Assembly: GCA_018672475.1 (NCBI GenBank)
Contig: JABHFS010000137.1
Location: 62,001 to 126,000, forward strand
Origin: Gemmatimonadota bacterium
GTDB lineage: Bacteria > Latescibacterota > UBA2968 > UBA8231
Length of the DNA stretch: 64,000 nucleotides
Reading direction: 5' to 3'
This document shows, piece by piece, positions 18,161 through 26,539 of this stretch. A program made the position numbers and the translations under genes. The first letter of the stretch is position 1; every line of letters begins with the position of its first letter. The notes under the pieces were generated by a model. That model was given only the letters and a program-made list of their open reading frames with translations, was not told the DNA's origin and ran no database searches.

Positions 18161-18278
18161 GATCTATCCTCGCCGATCAAAGTTTAGAGCGTGTTGAGTC
18201 AAAAAATAACCTCTCATCACTTCACATGCACAAACGAATACATCGAAAAAGACCGTACGTCAAGATATTTGCTACAAT

Positions 18279-18318
18279 TAAAAACCGGCCCCAGGCAGTT
18301 GCCTGAGGCCGGTTTTTC
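18279..18318. terminator. Bidirectional-looking terminator upstream of the motA fragment
   Basis: Inverted repeat AAAACCGGCCccAGGC / GCCTgaGGCCGGTTTT with a 4-nt loop, flanked by A- and T-runs. On the minus strand it lies 19 bp after the PhyH gene and serves as its Rho-independent terminator, insulating it from the flagellar cluster downstream. Confidence 0.9.
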
Positions 18319-18336
18319 CGCTTGGTCGCAATGGTC

Positions 18337-19161
18337 TCAGCTCTTGGGGCGATAGGCCCGAAATAAATCCCGCTGCTCGTCCGTCAGCCGCGCAAAAGTC
18401 TCCGGCGTGATATGTTGCTGCTCGTCCATCGTCGCAATATTCTGCGACATCAGCCAATATGGACCATAGCCCACATGCAGCGTTTTACGTACCTGGTCGG
18501 ATCGATTGATCAAACCGCCGTGGCGCAGATTTTCGGTAAAGAAGATCGCATCCCCCGCCTTGACCTCCAGCCCGATCATATTCGGGTCCTCGTCGGGATT
18601 ATTGCTGTGCGGCGAAGGTAAATTGGTCTTGTGCGTGCCCGGCACGACACAAAAGGCGCCCTGCTCATTGCTGCAATCGTGGAGAAAATAAACCATCCGT
18701 ACCATCATACAGTCGATGCCGCGCTCGGTATAACTATAGCGGTATTTTTGGCTGGCGTTGACCGTGCCGCCGTGACAACCGGTGGAGTTGCCCTTATAGC
18801 GGATGCGGATCTCGGAGTTGTTGATCGTCGGCCGCTCCTTGACGATACCGTTGACATAATCCATCGTGCGCGGATGGTCGAGCAACACATCGAAGGCCGG
18901 ATCGGCGCTCCAAAAATCCTCGACCATCAGCGTCTTGCCCTCCGCCCGTTCGCCATTAGCATGGTAACCGCGCTCGGGGTTGGCATAGTAATTGGCACCC
19001 CAACCGCTCGTCTTGCGCGGCGACTCGTCTATACGCGCCAGCGCATGTTCTTCTAAATCGTCTACCGCCGCGGCCAAAGACGCGACTTGTGCCGCCGTCA
19101 ATAGGCCCTCGATCACGATATAGCCCTGGCGGTCGAATTCAAATGTCTCGATCTCATTCAT
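18337..19161 (-). CDS. PhyH-family Fe(II)/2-oxoglutarate oxygenase homologue, H-G-G variant
   Basis: 274-residue protein with the double-stranded beta-helix fold of the phytanoyl-CoA dioxygenase family. The first metal-ligand site reads C-H130-G-G instead of H-x-D/E. The second ligand His is in ENLRHGG (H214) and the 2-oxoglutarate-binding Arg is probably R225 (QVRKTLHVGYG). The supporting motif FCVVPGTHKTN is intact. Loss of the carboxylate at the third ligand is seen in Fe/2OG halogenases (H-x-A/G), but may also just mark a subfamily. It lies 5 bp downstream of an amidohydrolase, same operon; SD GGAG before ATG. Confidence 0.9.
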   Translation of the reverse strand: MNEIETFEFDRQGYIVIEGLLTAAQVASLAAAVDDLEEHALARIDESPRKTSGWGANYYANPERGYHANGERAEGKTLMVEDFWSADPAFDVLLDHPRTMDYVNGIVKERPTINNSEIRIRYKGNSTGCHGGTVNASQKYRYSYTERGIDCMMVRMVYFLHDCSNEQGAFCVVPGTHKTNLPSPHSNNPDEDPNMIGLEVKAGDAIFFTENLRHGGLINRSDQVRKTLHVGYGPYWLMSQNIATMDEQQHITPETFARLTDEQRDLFRAYRPKS

Positions 19162-19166
19162 CTATC

Positions 19167-19982
19167 TCAGCTCCAGTTCAGTAATTTATTCAGGTTTCCA
19201 CCTTTGACCAGGGCGCGTTCCGCTGCTGTGCAACCTTCCATATGCACGTCAACGATCGCCGGCACGCCGCTGCCCCAAACCAGCCGCTCCGGCCCAAAAG
19301 CTTCGATTACGCGCTGAGTAAACGGCTTGGCGCTCTCGTAGAGCGGCGCGTCTTGCGCAAAGTGGTTCAGGCCAGAAAGCTTCATATACACATTATTGTA
19401 TTCGGCTTTGCAGCTGCCCAATTGCAATATATCTGCAAACTCGACCGCATTGCCCATATGCGGTTCGGCCAGATGGTCGATCAGCGCCACGGTCTCGGGG
19501 ATGTCGCGCAGAACGCTCGCGATTTGTGCGCCATAATCGGGTCCGATGTGCAATTCGACGATCAAACCGAGTTCGACCGCCTTTTCCCACAGCGCGCGCA
19601 CGCCTTTGTCGTCAAAGCGGTCGAGATACATATTCTTGCCACGGTGCGCGTGAAAACGCGTCGAAATAATTTTAGGCTCGCGGGCGACCAGGTCGGCCAG
19701 TTTATTCGGCGCGTCCGGGTCGTTAGGGTAAAACAGCGACGTACCCCTAAGCCTTTCCGGCTCGCGCTCCAGGCATTCTAACACCATGCGATGGTCGTCA
19801 CCATAGGGCTCGGGGTGCACAATGACGGCCCGGTCGATCTTTTCCTCATCCATCCGCTGCAAATAAGCGCCCATCGGATCGGCGGGATGCACCGACATAT
19901 CCGGAGTGTAGGCGGCCTGCGGATGCAGCGGATAACGATCGGTGTCGGGACTGAAAATATGTTGATTCCATTCGATGATCAT
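19167..19982 (-). CDS. Amidohydrolase-2-family TIM-barrel hydrolase
   Basis: Metal-dependent hydrolase or decarboxylase-like protein (amidohydrolase_2, PF04909 type). The start ATG at 19982 is chosen over one 36 bp upstream because AGGAG lies 8 bp before it. The N-terminus is IIEWNQHIFSPDTDRYPL, in which the usual D/H-x-H of this family is reduced to N-Q-H. Later motifs are STRFHAHRGKNMYLD, IVELHIGPDYG, VALIDHLAEPHMG and RLVWGSGVPAI (GSG where GSD is usual). The reduced metal ligands suggest altered or zinc-light chemistry. It leads an operon with the PhyH gene downstream. Confidence 0.85.
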   Translation of the reverse strand: MIIEWNQHIFSPDTDRYPLHPQAAYTPDMSVHPADPMGAYLQRMDEEKIDRAVIVHPEPYGDDHRMVLECLEREPERLRGTSLFYPNDPDAPNKLADLVAREPKIISTRFHAHRGKNMYLDRFDDKGVRALWEKAVELGLIVELHIGPDYGAQIASVLRDIPETVALIDHLAEPHMGNAVEFADILQLGSCKAEYNNVYMKLSGLNHFAQDAPLYESAKPFTQRVIEAFGPERLVWGSGVPAIVDVHMEGCTAAERALVKGGNLNKLLNWS

Positions 19983-20115
19983 CCCGGTCTCCTCCGAGTA
20001 GAAAGCCAACGATACCATACTCGCTGACCGCTGTCAAATGCCACTGCCGCAAAGTCTTGACAATCAAGTACGAGCGGGCTACTTTCTATAGATACCTGGT
20101 CTACAAACGAATTTT

Positions 20116-20191
20116 GGCCCGTTCGTCTAGAGGCCTAGGACGCCGGCTTCTCACGCCGGTAGCACGGGTTCGAATCCCGTACGGGCTACCA
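20116..20191 (+). tRNA. tRNA-Glu (anticodon CTC)
   Basis: A full 76-nt cloverleaf. The acceptor stem pairs GGCCCGT with ACGGGCT (one G-U), the D arm is GTCTAGAGGCCTAGGAC as in bacterial tRNA-Glu, the anticodon stem CCGGC/GCCGG holds loop TTCTCAC with anticodon CTC, and the T arm is ACGGG-TTCGAAT-CCCGT. The CCA end is encoded. A terminator follows 8 bp later. The low-GC island begins directly downstream, and tRNA 3' ends are common integration sites. Confidence 0.97.
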
Positions 20192-20198
20192 TATGGTG

Positions 20199-20232
20199 CG
20201 CGTCCCCATTTTCTGGGGACGCGTTTTTTTGT
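20199..20232 (+). terminator. Terminator after tRNA-Glu
   Basis: A GC-rich inverted repeat (GCGTCCCC and GGGGACGC, loop ATTTTCT) is followed by seven T residues, 8 bp downstream of the tRNA CCA end. Confidence 0.92.
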
Positions 20233-20457
20233 GCGGTTGAGCGGGACCTAATAGTTGGCCCAGTTAGGGACTGAATATTTTGGTTTGTATAAAGTCTTCC
20301 GGGCTCAAATATCCCAGTTGATGATTGATATGACTTGTCTGGTGTTACGGGTAAATAGAGGATGGATTTCGTCCGTGTTTGATTGGAAAGCACAGAGGGT
20401 CTATGTTAGAGGCATTCCAATACGTCGTCTCGCCTTTCATAAGATCGGTCGTTCAAT

Positions 20458-20646
20458 ATGATCCGCTTCAAGGAGGAAGCTCTTGAAAAACTGCTAGAAG
20501 AGCGCAAACCCCATTTTAGTTCCCACACCTATCAACACCTCCAAAAAATCATAGCTCGAGGCGCAAAGGGCATTGACCCCAACACGCTGTCCCGTCTCTG
20601 CGGTGATCTCGAGTGCTTGCCCAACGATATTGTCGAATACCTATAG
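20458..20646 (+). CDS. Small XRE/HTH_26-type DNA-binding protein
   Basis: 62 residues ending in the hallmark of the HTH_26/YozG-like group of Cro/CI-type regulators: TLSRLCGDLECLPNDIVEYL (43-62), with a shared start MIRFKEEALEKLLEER. The middle (TYQHLQKIIARGAKGIDPN) should hold the recognition helix but is less typical. It is probably a phage- or island-type regulator, and it is the first gene after the tRNA. AAGGAGG lies inside the start of the frame rather than before it, so the start is not certain. A terminator follows at 20755. Confidence 0.72.
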   Translation: MIRFKEEALEKLLEERKPHFSSHTYQHLQKIIARGAKGIDPNTLSRLCGDLECLPNDIVEYL

Positions 20647-20754
20647 CTCGCATTCGTCCAGACCTATTTTTTCATAAACTCTTGTGCAATCCCCGCTGAA
20701 GCGATCTGGCGGAGTTTCCCTTTAGTATCCAATAACGGGGAGTATGCAACCTTG

Positions 20755-20795
20755 GGGGACCGTGCGAGTATTCGCACGGTCCTTTCCATTTTTCT
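20755..20795 (+). terminator. Terminator hairpin downstream of the HTH gene
   Basis: Perfect 11-bp inverted repeat GGACCGTGCGA / TCGCACGGTCC with a 4-nt loop, followed by TTTCCATTTTTC. It lies about 110 bp after the HTH gene. Confidence 0.85.
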
Positions 20796-20830
20796 TAATT
20801 GAAAGTTGTAAATCATATATTTGCCGTAAA

Positions 20831-20873
20831 TTCTCACTGGATTGGTTCGACAACTCAAGCACATGGGCTACCA
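20831..20873 (+). other. Possible degenerate copy of the tRNA-Glu 3' half
   Basis: Three words of the intact tRNA recur here in the same order and with nearly the same total spacing: TTCTCAC (anticodon loop, 20831-20837), GGTTCGA (T loop, 20844-20850) and GGGCTACCA (acceptor end, 20865-20873). The T stem no longer pairs. As with the intact tRNA, a terminator hairpin starts 6-8 bp after the CCA. This may be a tRNA pseudogene or an old attachment-site duplicate. Confidence 0.5.
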
Positions 20874-20878
20874 ATAAG

Positions 20879-20917
20879 AAACCCTCCTGAACGCTATGCT
20901 CGGAGGGTTTTTCTTTG
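20879..20917 (+). terminator. Terminator after the tRNA-like remnant
   Basis: AACCCTCC / GGAGGGTT with a 14-nt loop, then TTTCTTTG. From here to the end of the next gene at 21226 there are about 300 bp of AT-rich DNA in which I see no gene; on the minus strand that stretch is the 3' side of the signalling operon. Confidence 0.85.
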
Positions 20918-21225
20918 TGAATTTATGACCGACCAACGACGATTAGCCCTACCCCGCAACCTCTTCCACCTTCTGCCGCAGCATTAGCCTATATCCCATT
21001 GCCTGCATAATCGAGCATTTTATCGAGGTATGGATTACCCTTAATGGGAAGGGCTTTTGTGGTCCTTTCCGGGGCATGCCCACTTCCTCAGCGAGAGCCG
21101 ATATGTTAACATACGCAGCGTCAATGTAATTTCAGGTAATCACTCGCAAGAACCTCATCATACCTCAAATGAAAGTAATTCTTAGAATCATTAGCTGGAG
21201 CAGTCACAATGCTACGGCAACTGCC

Positions 21226-22146
21226 TTAATCTTCCTCCAAACGCACGATCATCTCATCTATATCAAAATTGGGGTTCTCTAACTCTTCGGCCATATGGGC
21301 AAAACTTAAAAGCGACTTACTCTCCCCTATAAAGTCAGCGGATACTAGGAGGTCTATATCTGCTCCACCTAGCCAGAGTAGCACATTGTCCTGCGATGAG
21401 CTTAGAACAAAAAGAATGCCAATGCTACTTTCCCCAGTATAGAATTCGTTGGTGAAAACATCTACACTATGATCATATTTTACCAACTCGGTTAACTCTT
21501 CATCTGAAATCGCCGGCACGACATCGGTCGCCTTTGCTATAAGATCCCATGTTTTATCTGACTGGCGAAAAACAGCTACGTCGGTGCTTTCATAAACCTT
21601 GCTTAAGGTATCGACGATAGTAGTACAGGCCTCATCTATACTTTGTATTCCAATCTTATTTCGGATCAATTCATTGAAGATCTCTAACTCTCTGGCATAT
21701 ACTTTCATTTGTTCATTGGCAGCCATTAAGTCACGATTGGCCACAAACAATTCGCGTCGGAGTAATTCTCTCTCTAAATGTGCACCAACTCGAGCGCGGA
21801 CTTCGCCCACATTGAATGGCTTGGTGATATAATCAGTCGCTCCTATCGCAAAGCCGCGTTCTTTGCTAGCGATATCGGTCAATGCCGTTAAAAGCAGTAT
21901 AGGGATATGACGAGTCGATTCGCGTTCTCTCAAACGCTTACATACTTCATACCCATCAACATCGGGCATCATAATATCAAGAAGGATCAAATCGGGAACA
22001 GATTGCTCCACTAGATCAAGGCATTCTTGACCTCCAGATGCACAGGTAATATCATACGACTTGCGAAGTGCCAGATCTAGCAAATTGTTATTCATTTCCT
22101 GGTCATCAACACACATGATACGTAGTCGGGTAATTTCTTTTTCCAT
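21226..22146 (-). CDS. Response regulator with coiled coil and GAF-like output domain
   Basis: 306 residues. A receiver domain (about 8-125) has the acidic pair in CVDDQE, phospho-acceptor Asp in LILLDIMMPDVDGYEV, Thr in LLTALTD and Lys in ITKPFNVGEV. A coiled-coil linker (130-165, HLERELLRRELFVANRDLMA) leads to a GAF-like domain (DEACTTIVDTLSKVYESTDV and following). There is no DNA-binding or enzymatic output. It is the last gene of the signalling operon, 92 bp after the large FapA gene, and probably passes the signal by protein contact. Confidence 0.9.
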   Translation of the reverse strand: MEKEITRLRIMCVDDQEMNNNLLDLALRKSYDITCASGGQECLDLVEQSVPDLILLDIMMPDVDGYEVCKRLRERESTRHIPILLLTALTDIASKERGFAIGATDYITKPFNVGEVRARVGAHLERELLRRELFVANRDLMAANEQMKVYARELEIFNELIRNKIGIQSIDEACTTIVDTLSKVYESTDVAVFRQSDKTWDLIAKATDVVPAISDEELTELVKYDHSVDVFTNEFYTGESSIGILFVLSSSQDNVLLWLGGADIDLLVSADFIGESKSLLSFAHMAEELENPNFDIDEMIVRLEED

Positions 22147-22238
22147 ATCTGCCTTTAATTAAATACTAATTTGCGTAAATGTTAAAAAAGAATCGCAGGG
22201 GGTGACACTGCCATGCCAATCTTAAGTGAAAAATCAAA

Positions 22239-24797
22239 TTATTCGGGTCGATTATCCATCGAATTATATTCAAACTTTTGACCTTTCGTTTCACTCTCGA
22301 TTTCCCGATAAAGGTTAGCTATCCTCACTATAACACCTTCATTTACTTTATCTGTGATAGATATAATGCCATTTTTCGCAAGCGGTTCGTAATGCTCCCT
22401 TAGTTCAAGAGCAGCACTAAGCGACTGTTTTATCATGTTCTTCATCTTTAGAATCTGTTCAATCTCGTTCTTAACTTGAGATTTTCGATCACCGGCTTCT
22501 CTTAATTTGCGAGTGATAATCTCTTTATTTACCTCAGTAATCCCAAGTGAGGTACATAGATTTTTTGTCCTTAACTCCCATTGCTCTATTTGCTTATCAC
22601 TTTGGTCAAGACGCATCTGCACACTTAAAGGCATCTCAATACTAAGTTCTGTTTTTGCTCCTCCCGTCGAACCCGCGATCTTGGTATCAATACCTTCAGT
22701 TGCACACGTCCGACCGCCAACAATACTTCCCCCTCCCTTACCCGCACCCTGTAAAACTACGACCCTTTTGTCAGCCCTTAGATTCGCATTATACACATAA
22801 GCAGCTATTTCAATACTGGCACCTGACAGTACAGTGCTTTCTTGTACAAGTTTCGTGATGAGATTGCCATGTGTTACTACTTTCGTCGTCTTACCGATGA
22901 TGCCTTGAGTGATCTCTATATCACCTTTCGAAAAGACATATGCACCGGGCTCAACCATCCCTCCAATAAGGACATTACCACCAGAGCGCACCTCAAATCC
23001 CGAACCAACATTGCCTTTTATTTCAATATCTCCCGAGACATCTAAATTGCCAGTTCCATAATCAACATTGCCTTCAACGGTAAACACCTCACTTACGTGA
23101 ATTGAATTTTCGCCAACATGCAAGTTTCCAAAGATCGTCGCATATAACTGCTGGTCGCCTTCTTTAGAATCACCAGTCGCAGCAGGGTCCGCAGCAGCAG
23201 GATCCGCAGAATCCGCAGCAGCAGGGTCCGCAGCAGCAGGATCCGCAGCAGCAGGATCCGCAGCAGCAGGATCCGCAGAATCCGCAGCAGCAGGGTCCGC
23301 AGCAGCAGGATCCGCAGAATCCGCAGCAGCAGGGTCCGCAGCAGCAGGATCGCCACCCGTGGCTTTACCGACACGGATATTTTCACCGATTTCGATATCA
23401 ACCTTCTCGACCTCGTTTGCAACTACTGGTTCGTCATATATATTTTTTCCATCAATTTTTGGAGTAGCCGAGATTAAAGTTGCGACGAACTCATCAGCAT
23501 CAATTTTTGTTACCGAATTTCGCTCTTTGTAATCAATTCGACCATCCGTTTGCACGGTGCCATGGCGAACATCGATGTCTTTCTCACATATCAACATGAT
23601 GGGCTTAGCATCTATAGCGCGTTCACCTTCGACTAACTTAAGCACCATGACTTCCTTGCCTGTATTCTGTATATCTGCAACTTTTTCTATCGCAGTTTCA
23701 ATAATACCGTGCCGTATACCCATCTTGTTTAACCATTTCATCACAACTTCAGTATCGCGCAATGGGGCAGCAGAAGTCTGAGTGAGTAGAATCAAATACG
23801 CCTGCATCTTATCCTCACTTACCCATATCGGAGGTATTATACTTAGATGTCCCTGGCAAACACAGACATACCCACTTAGGTCGGCAACTAAAAGGCCAGC
23901 ATCCTCTAATTTTACGTTTTCACCGACTTCCATCTCAGCGCTCTTGCCTTTTACCCGATCCTCTTTACCCCATAGGTCTCTTCCTGGGAACCCTTCCTGA
24001 GGTGGATGTATTTTCGCCACTTTATCGCCAGTGGCCACTAAAACACCCTGCAATTCCAGCATTTCGATTTCGTTGATTTCACTGAGAGCAAATGCCGAGT
24101 GAGTAGAACTACAACTACCCTCGATTTGGTCTGGAATCGTTAACCATTCTACATATCCGTCTGCTCCCGATTCCGGTATTTCCCCACAAGCAATTTGGAA
24201 GCGCCCTTTAGCCTCAGCAGTCTTTTCCGCATGCATATTGTCCCAAATATCCTTGAACACCACTACATCTACATCTATTGCTTCATCGATTCCAACGTCT
24301 TTGCGCAATAGCGTCTCAAGCAAATCGAGATCTGAAGACATATCACTGAGGGAAGGCAGACGCAGTTCTAACAGCCAGAGGATACGCTGATCAGGAGATA
24401 CTTCTATTACAATTTCTCCATCACCCTCGGCAAAAGGGTAGTGTCTTATATCTTCTTTTTTTTCACCAGCATCGCTATCATCCGTCTTCCCCTCAGTTTC
24501 TGCCCCTTCCTTAGTTTCTGCCCCTTCCTTAGTTTCTGCCCCTTCCTCAGTTTCTGCCCCTTCCTCAGTTTCTGCCCCTTCCTCAGTTTCTGCCCCTTCC
24601 TCAGTTTCTGCCCCTTCCCCCACTTCCACAAGGCTTTCGCTCTCTTCTATTAATTTTGTTAGCTCCGACTCTAGGGATTCTAAACCATCTGAACCTTCTT
24701 GCGAAAAATTCTGCCAGTATAAATCATCGACCGCTTTTTCGCGTTGATTTTTCGAGTTCCGTCCACGCACATTTTTCTTGCTAGAATCCCGATTCAT
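22239..24797 (-). CDS. FapA/DUF342-family protein with two internal repeat tracts
   Basis: 852 residues. The DUF342 (FapA) signature is visible: an N-terminal region with MGIRHGIIETAIEKVADIQN, then a right-handed beta-helix part with repeated turns (VEGNVDYGTGNLDVSGDIEI, GNVLIGGMVEPGAYVFSKGD, ITQGIIGKTTKVVTHGNLIT), then a C-terminal coiled coil. Two low-complexity tracts interrupt it: seven EGAETE units (61-102) and a DPAAA/DSA tract (about 482-540) set inside the core. Usual FapA length is 450-650. In Vibrio, FapA is reported to affect polar flagellar assembly. Here it sits in a two-component operon with a second FapA. Confidence 0.88.
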   Translation of the reverse strand: MNRDSSKKNVRGRNSKNQREKAVDDLYWQNFSQEGSDGLESLESELTKLIEESESLVEVGEGAETEEGAETEEGAETEEGAETEEGAETKEGAETKEGAETEGKTDDSDAGEKKEDIRHYPFAEGDGEIVIEVSPDQRILWLLELRLPSLSDMSSDLDLLETLLRKDVGIDEAIDVDVVVFKDIWDNMHAEKTAEAKGRFQIACGEIPESGADGYVEWLTIPDQIEGSCSSTHSAFALSEINEIEMLELQGVLVATGDKVAKIHPPQEGFPGRDLWGKEDRVKGKSAEMEVGENVKLEDAGLLVADLSGYVCVCQGHLSIIPPIWVSEDKMQAYLILLTQTSAAPLRDTEVVMKWLNKMGIRHGIIETAIEKVADIQNTGKEVMVLKLVEGERAIDAKPIMLICEKDIDVRHGTVQTDGRIDYKERNSVTKIDADEFVATLISATPKIDGKNIYDEPVVANEVEKVDIEIGENIRVGKATGGDPAAADPAAADSADPAAADPAAADSADPAAADPAAADPAAADPAAADSADPAAADPAATGDSKEGDQQLYATIFGNLHVGENSIHVSEVFTVEGNVDYGTGNLDVSGDIEIKGNVGSGFEVRSGGNVLIGGMVEPGAYVFSKGDIEITQGIIGKTTKVVTHGNLITKLVQESTVLSGASIEIAAYVYNANLRADKRVVVLQGAGKGGGSIVGGRTCATEGIDTKIAGSTGGAKTELSIEMPLSVQMRLDQSDKQIEQWELRTKNLCTSLGITEVNKEIITRKLREAGDRKSQVKNEIEQILKMKNMIKQSLSAALELREHYEPLAKNGIISITDKVNEGVIVRIANLYREIESETKGQKFEYNSMDNRPE
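23176..23351 (-). repeat. In-frame DPAAA/DSA tandem repeat in the large FapA gene
   Basis: About 176 bp built from 15-bp DPAAA units and 9-bp DSA units, in the order 2+1, 2+1, 4+1, 2. Units are nearly identical at nucleotide level (GCAGCAGGATCCGCA on the plus strand), with much higher GC than the surrounding gene. All unit lengths are multiples of 3, so gains and losses keep the frame. Confidence 0.93.
24492..24617 (-). repeat. In-frame 18-bp tandem repeat (EGAETE x7) in the large FapA gene
   Basis: Seven consecutive 18-bp units differing only at one position (C/T, giving Glu or Lys in EGAETE/EGAETK). The tract makes a strongly acidic, probably disordered N-terminal arm. Near-identity of the units points to recent slippage. 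Confidence 0.95.
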
Positions 24798-24885
24798 ATT
24801 ACCCTACATTTGGTTGGCAATAAATTGGCAATAAAATTAATCATATCGCTATTTTATGCTATCGCACACATATCAGTTGCCTAAA

Positions 24886-26349
24886 CTACGTGAGTTTGCT
24901 AAAAGCATCGCTGATAATCAATTTCATCTCGTTGTTGTCCCAGGGTTTAGGGATCAACGTATAGACATCAGCTTCGGAAAAAATACGCGACAACATCTCA
25001 TCATCAGCATACCCAGTGAATGCAATACGTCCAATATTTGGAAAGCGCGCTTTCACCTTATTTAGAAATTCTAACCCATCCATATGTGGCATACGGATAT
25101 CAGAGACGACTAAGTCCACATCATGATCTTCTATGATTTCTAATCCTTGCATGCCACTATTGGCAAATAGGAGATTCCAATTCTGCTTGCGCAATAAACG
25201 CCGCACCGATGATAGCACCTTCGTTTCGTCGTCAACGAATAGCACGGTACGCCTACCTGGCTTTACAATATTTAGCGTATCACCAAACCGTTTAGAGTAA
25301 GTATCTTGCGGTAGATTCGCAGCTTCGTTCGTTTTATCGTCCAGTTCATCCAGAGGTCTATCATCCCAATACTGAAAGGGCAATACGAGTTCAAACTTAC
25401 TACCGGAACCATCCTCACTTTCTACCTGTAAACTACCTTTCATCACATTTGCCCATCGCAGAGCTATAGCAAGTCCTAAACCTGTGCCACCATAACGACG
25501 TGTTATCGTACCATCGGCTTGTGCAAATGGAATGAAAATTTGATCAAGTTTTTCCCTTGCAATACCAATCCCTGTATCCTCAACTGAAAATAGAAGACTT
25601 ATATCATTCTCCGTTTTGACGACACAACGAACTTCTAAACGAATAAAACCCCGATGAGTAAATTTCACTGCATTACTAAGTAGATTATTTAGTATCTGAA
25701 TCAGACGTCCAGAGTCACCTACTATAGATTCTGGAATGTCCTCTTCTAATTGCAGTATAAATTCGACCCCCTTGTTATCAGCCTGGACCTTAGATACGGA
25801 AACGCAGGAATCTACTATATCACGAATAGAAAAAACGTCGGAATTCAAAGTAGCTTGGTTTGCATCAATCTTTGATATTTCTAGTACATCATCTACCACT
25901 CTCGTTAGCTGATCCGACGCATTTCTTAAGATAGAAAAGGCTTCTTCTTGATCGATATCATCACTTTGTTCCGATAACAGCTGCACCGCACCGACAATGC
26001 CATTCATTGGCGTACGGATTTCGTGGCTAACATTGGCCACAAATTCACTCTTCATTCGATTTGCTAATTGGACTGCATCTAATGCCTTCCTCATTATAGC
26101 AAGAGAGCGTATTATAACCACCTGTTTCCTGCCTACTACACTAGCTAAAATACCTAAAATTAGTGGTGCTGTATCGATGATCCAGTGCAGCGACTGCGTG
26201 CGTTGCACTACCAGAATATTAGTAAAAGTGAAATCAAAATTGTGGGAAATAAGGTCTTGACACGTAGCTGCTATTGGAAATATGCAGCCAAATAAAAATC
26301 CATATGTTGCGTACTTAATGGTATATCTTCCAGGATCAACTGACTGCAT
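24886..26349 (-). CDS. Hybrid sensor histidine kinase with C-terminal receiver
   Basis: 487 residues. Two hydrophobic segments near 12-32 and 57-75 anchor it in the membrane with a short exposed loop. The HisKA domain holds FVANVSHEIRTPMNG (phospho-His near 113). The ATPase domain has NLLSNAVKFT (N box), VEDTGIGI (G1) and RRYGGTGLGLAI (G2). A receiver domain closes the protein: VLFVDDET, Asp in VVSDIRMPHMDG, and KPW. The FTGYAD motif in the receiver is typical of RpfG-type receivers. Between two FapA genes in the same orientation, it is likely co-transcribed with them. Confidence 0.95.
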   Translation of the reverse strand: MQSVDPGRYTIKYATYGFLFGCIFPIAATCQDLISHNFDFTFTNILVVQRTQSLHWIIDTAPLILGILASVVGRKQVVIIRSLAIMRKALDAVQLANRMKSEFVANVSHEIRTPMNGIVGAVQLLSEQSDDIDQEEAFSILRNASDQLTRVVDDVLEISKIDANQATLNSDVFSIRDIVDSCVSVSKVQADNKGVEFILQLEEDIPESIVGDSGRLIQILNNLLSNAVKFTHRGFIRLEVRCVVKTENDISLLFSVEDTGIGIAREKLDQIFIPFAQADGTITRRYGGTGLGLAIALRWANVMKGSLQVESEDGSGSKFELVLPFQYWDDRPLDELDDKTNEAANLPQDTYSKRFGDTLNIVKPGRRTVLFVDDETKVLSSVRRLLRKQNWNLLFANSGMQGLEIIEDHDVDLVVSDIRMPHMDGLEFLNKVKARFPNIGRIAFTGYADDEMLSRIFSEADVYTLIPKPWDNNEMKLIISDAFSKLT

Positions 26350-26539
26350 ATCTTGTCCTATATTTAGTTGACATAAGCTCTACACATCATAAAAACGCAG
26401 TTTGATACCCGTCACTCGCAATAGGGCTAACTTGCCTAGCGTGAAGTATGCGAGACCGACTAAACAGGTTGTGATAATTTGATGCAATTTCTTGATTCGT
26501 TGTTTTGTATGAAAAATAATTTGATTGCCATTTCATCCC

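Noticed and set aside
20750-20917. Possible tmRNA or other known small RNA
   Set aside because: The CCA-like end and T-loop word suggested tmRNA, but there is no matching 5' acceptor half, no tag reading frame, and the T stem does not pair. A tRNA-derived remnant fits better.
23176-24617. CRISPR-like tandem repeats
   Set aside because: Units are directly adjacent with no spacers and stay in the FapA reading frame; no cas genes are present.
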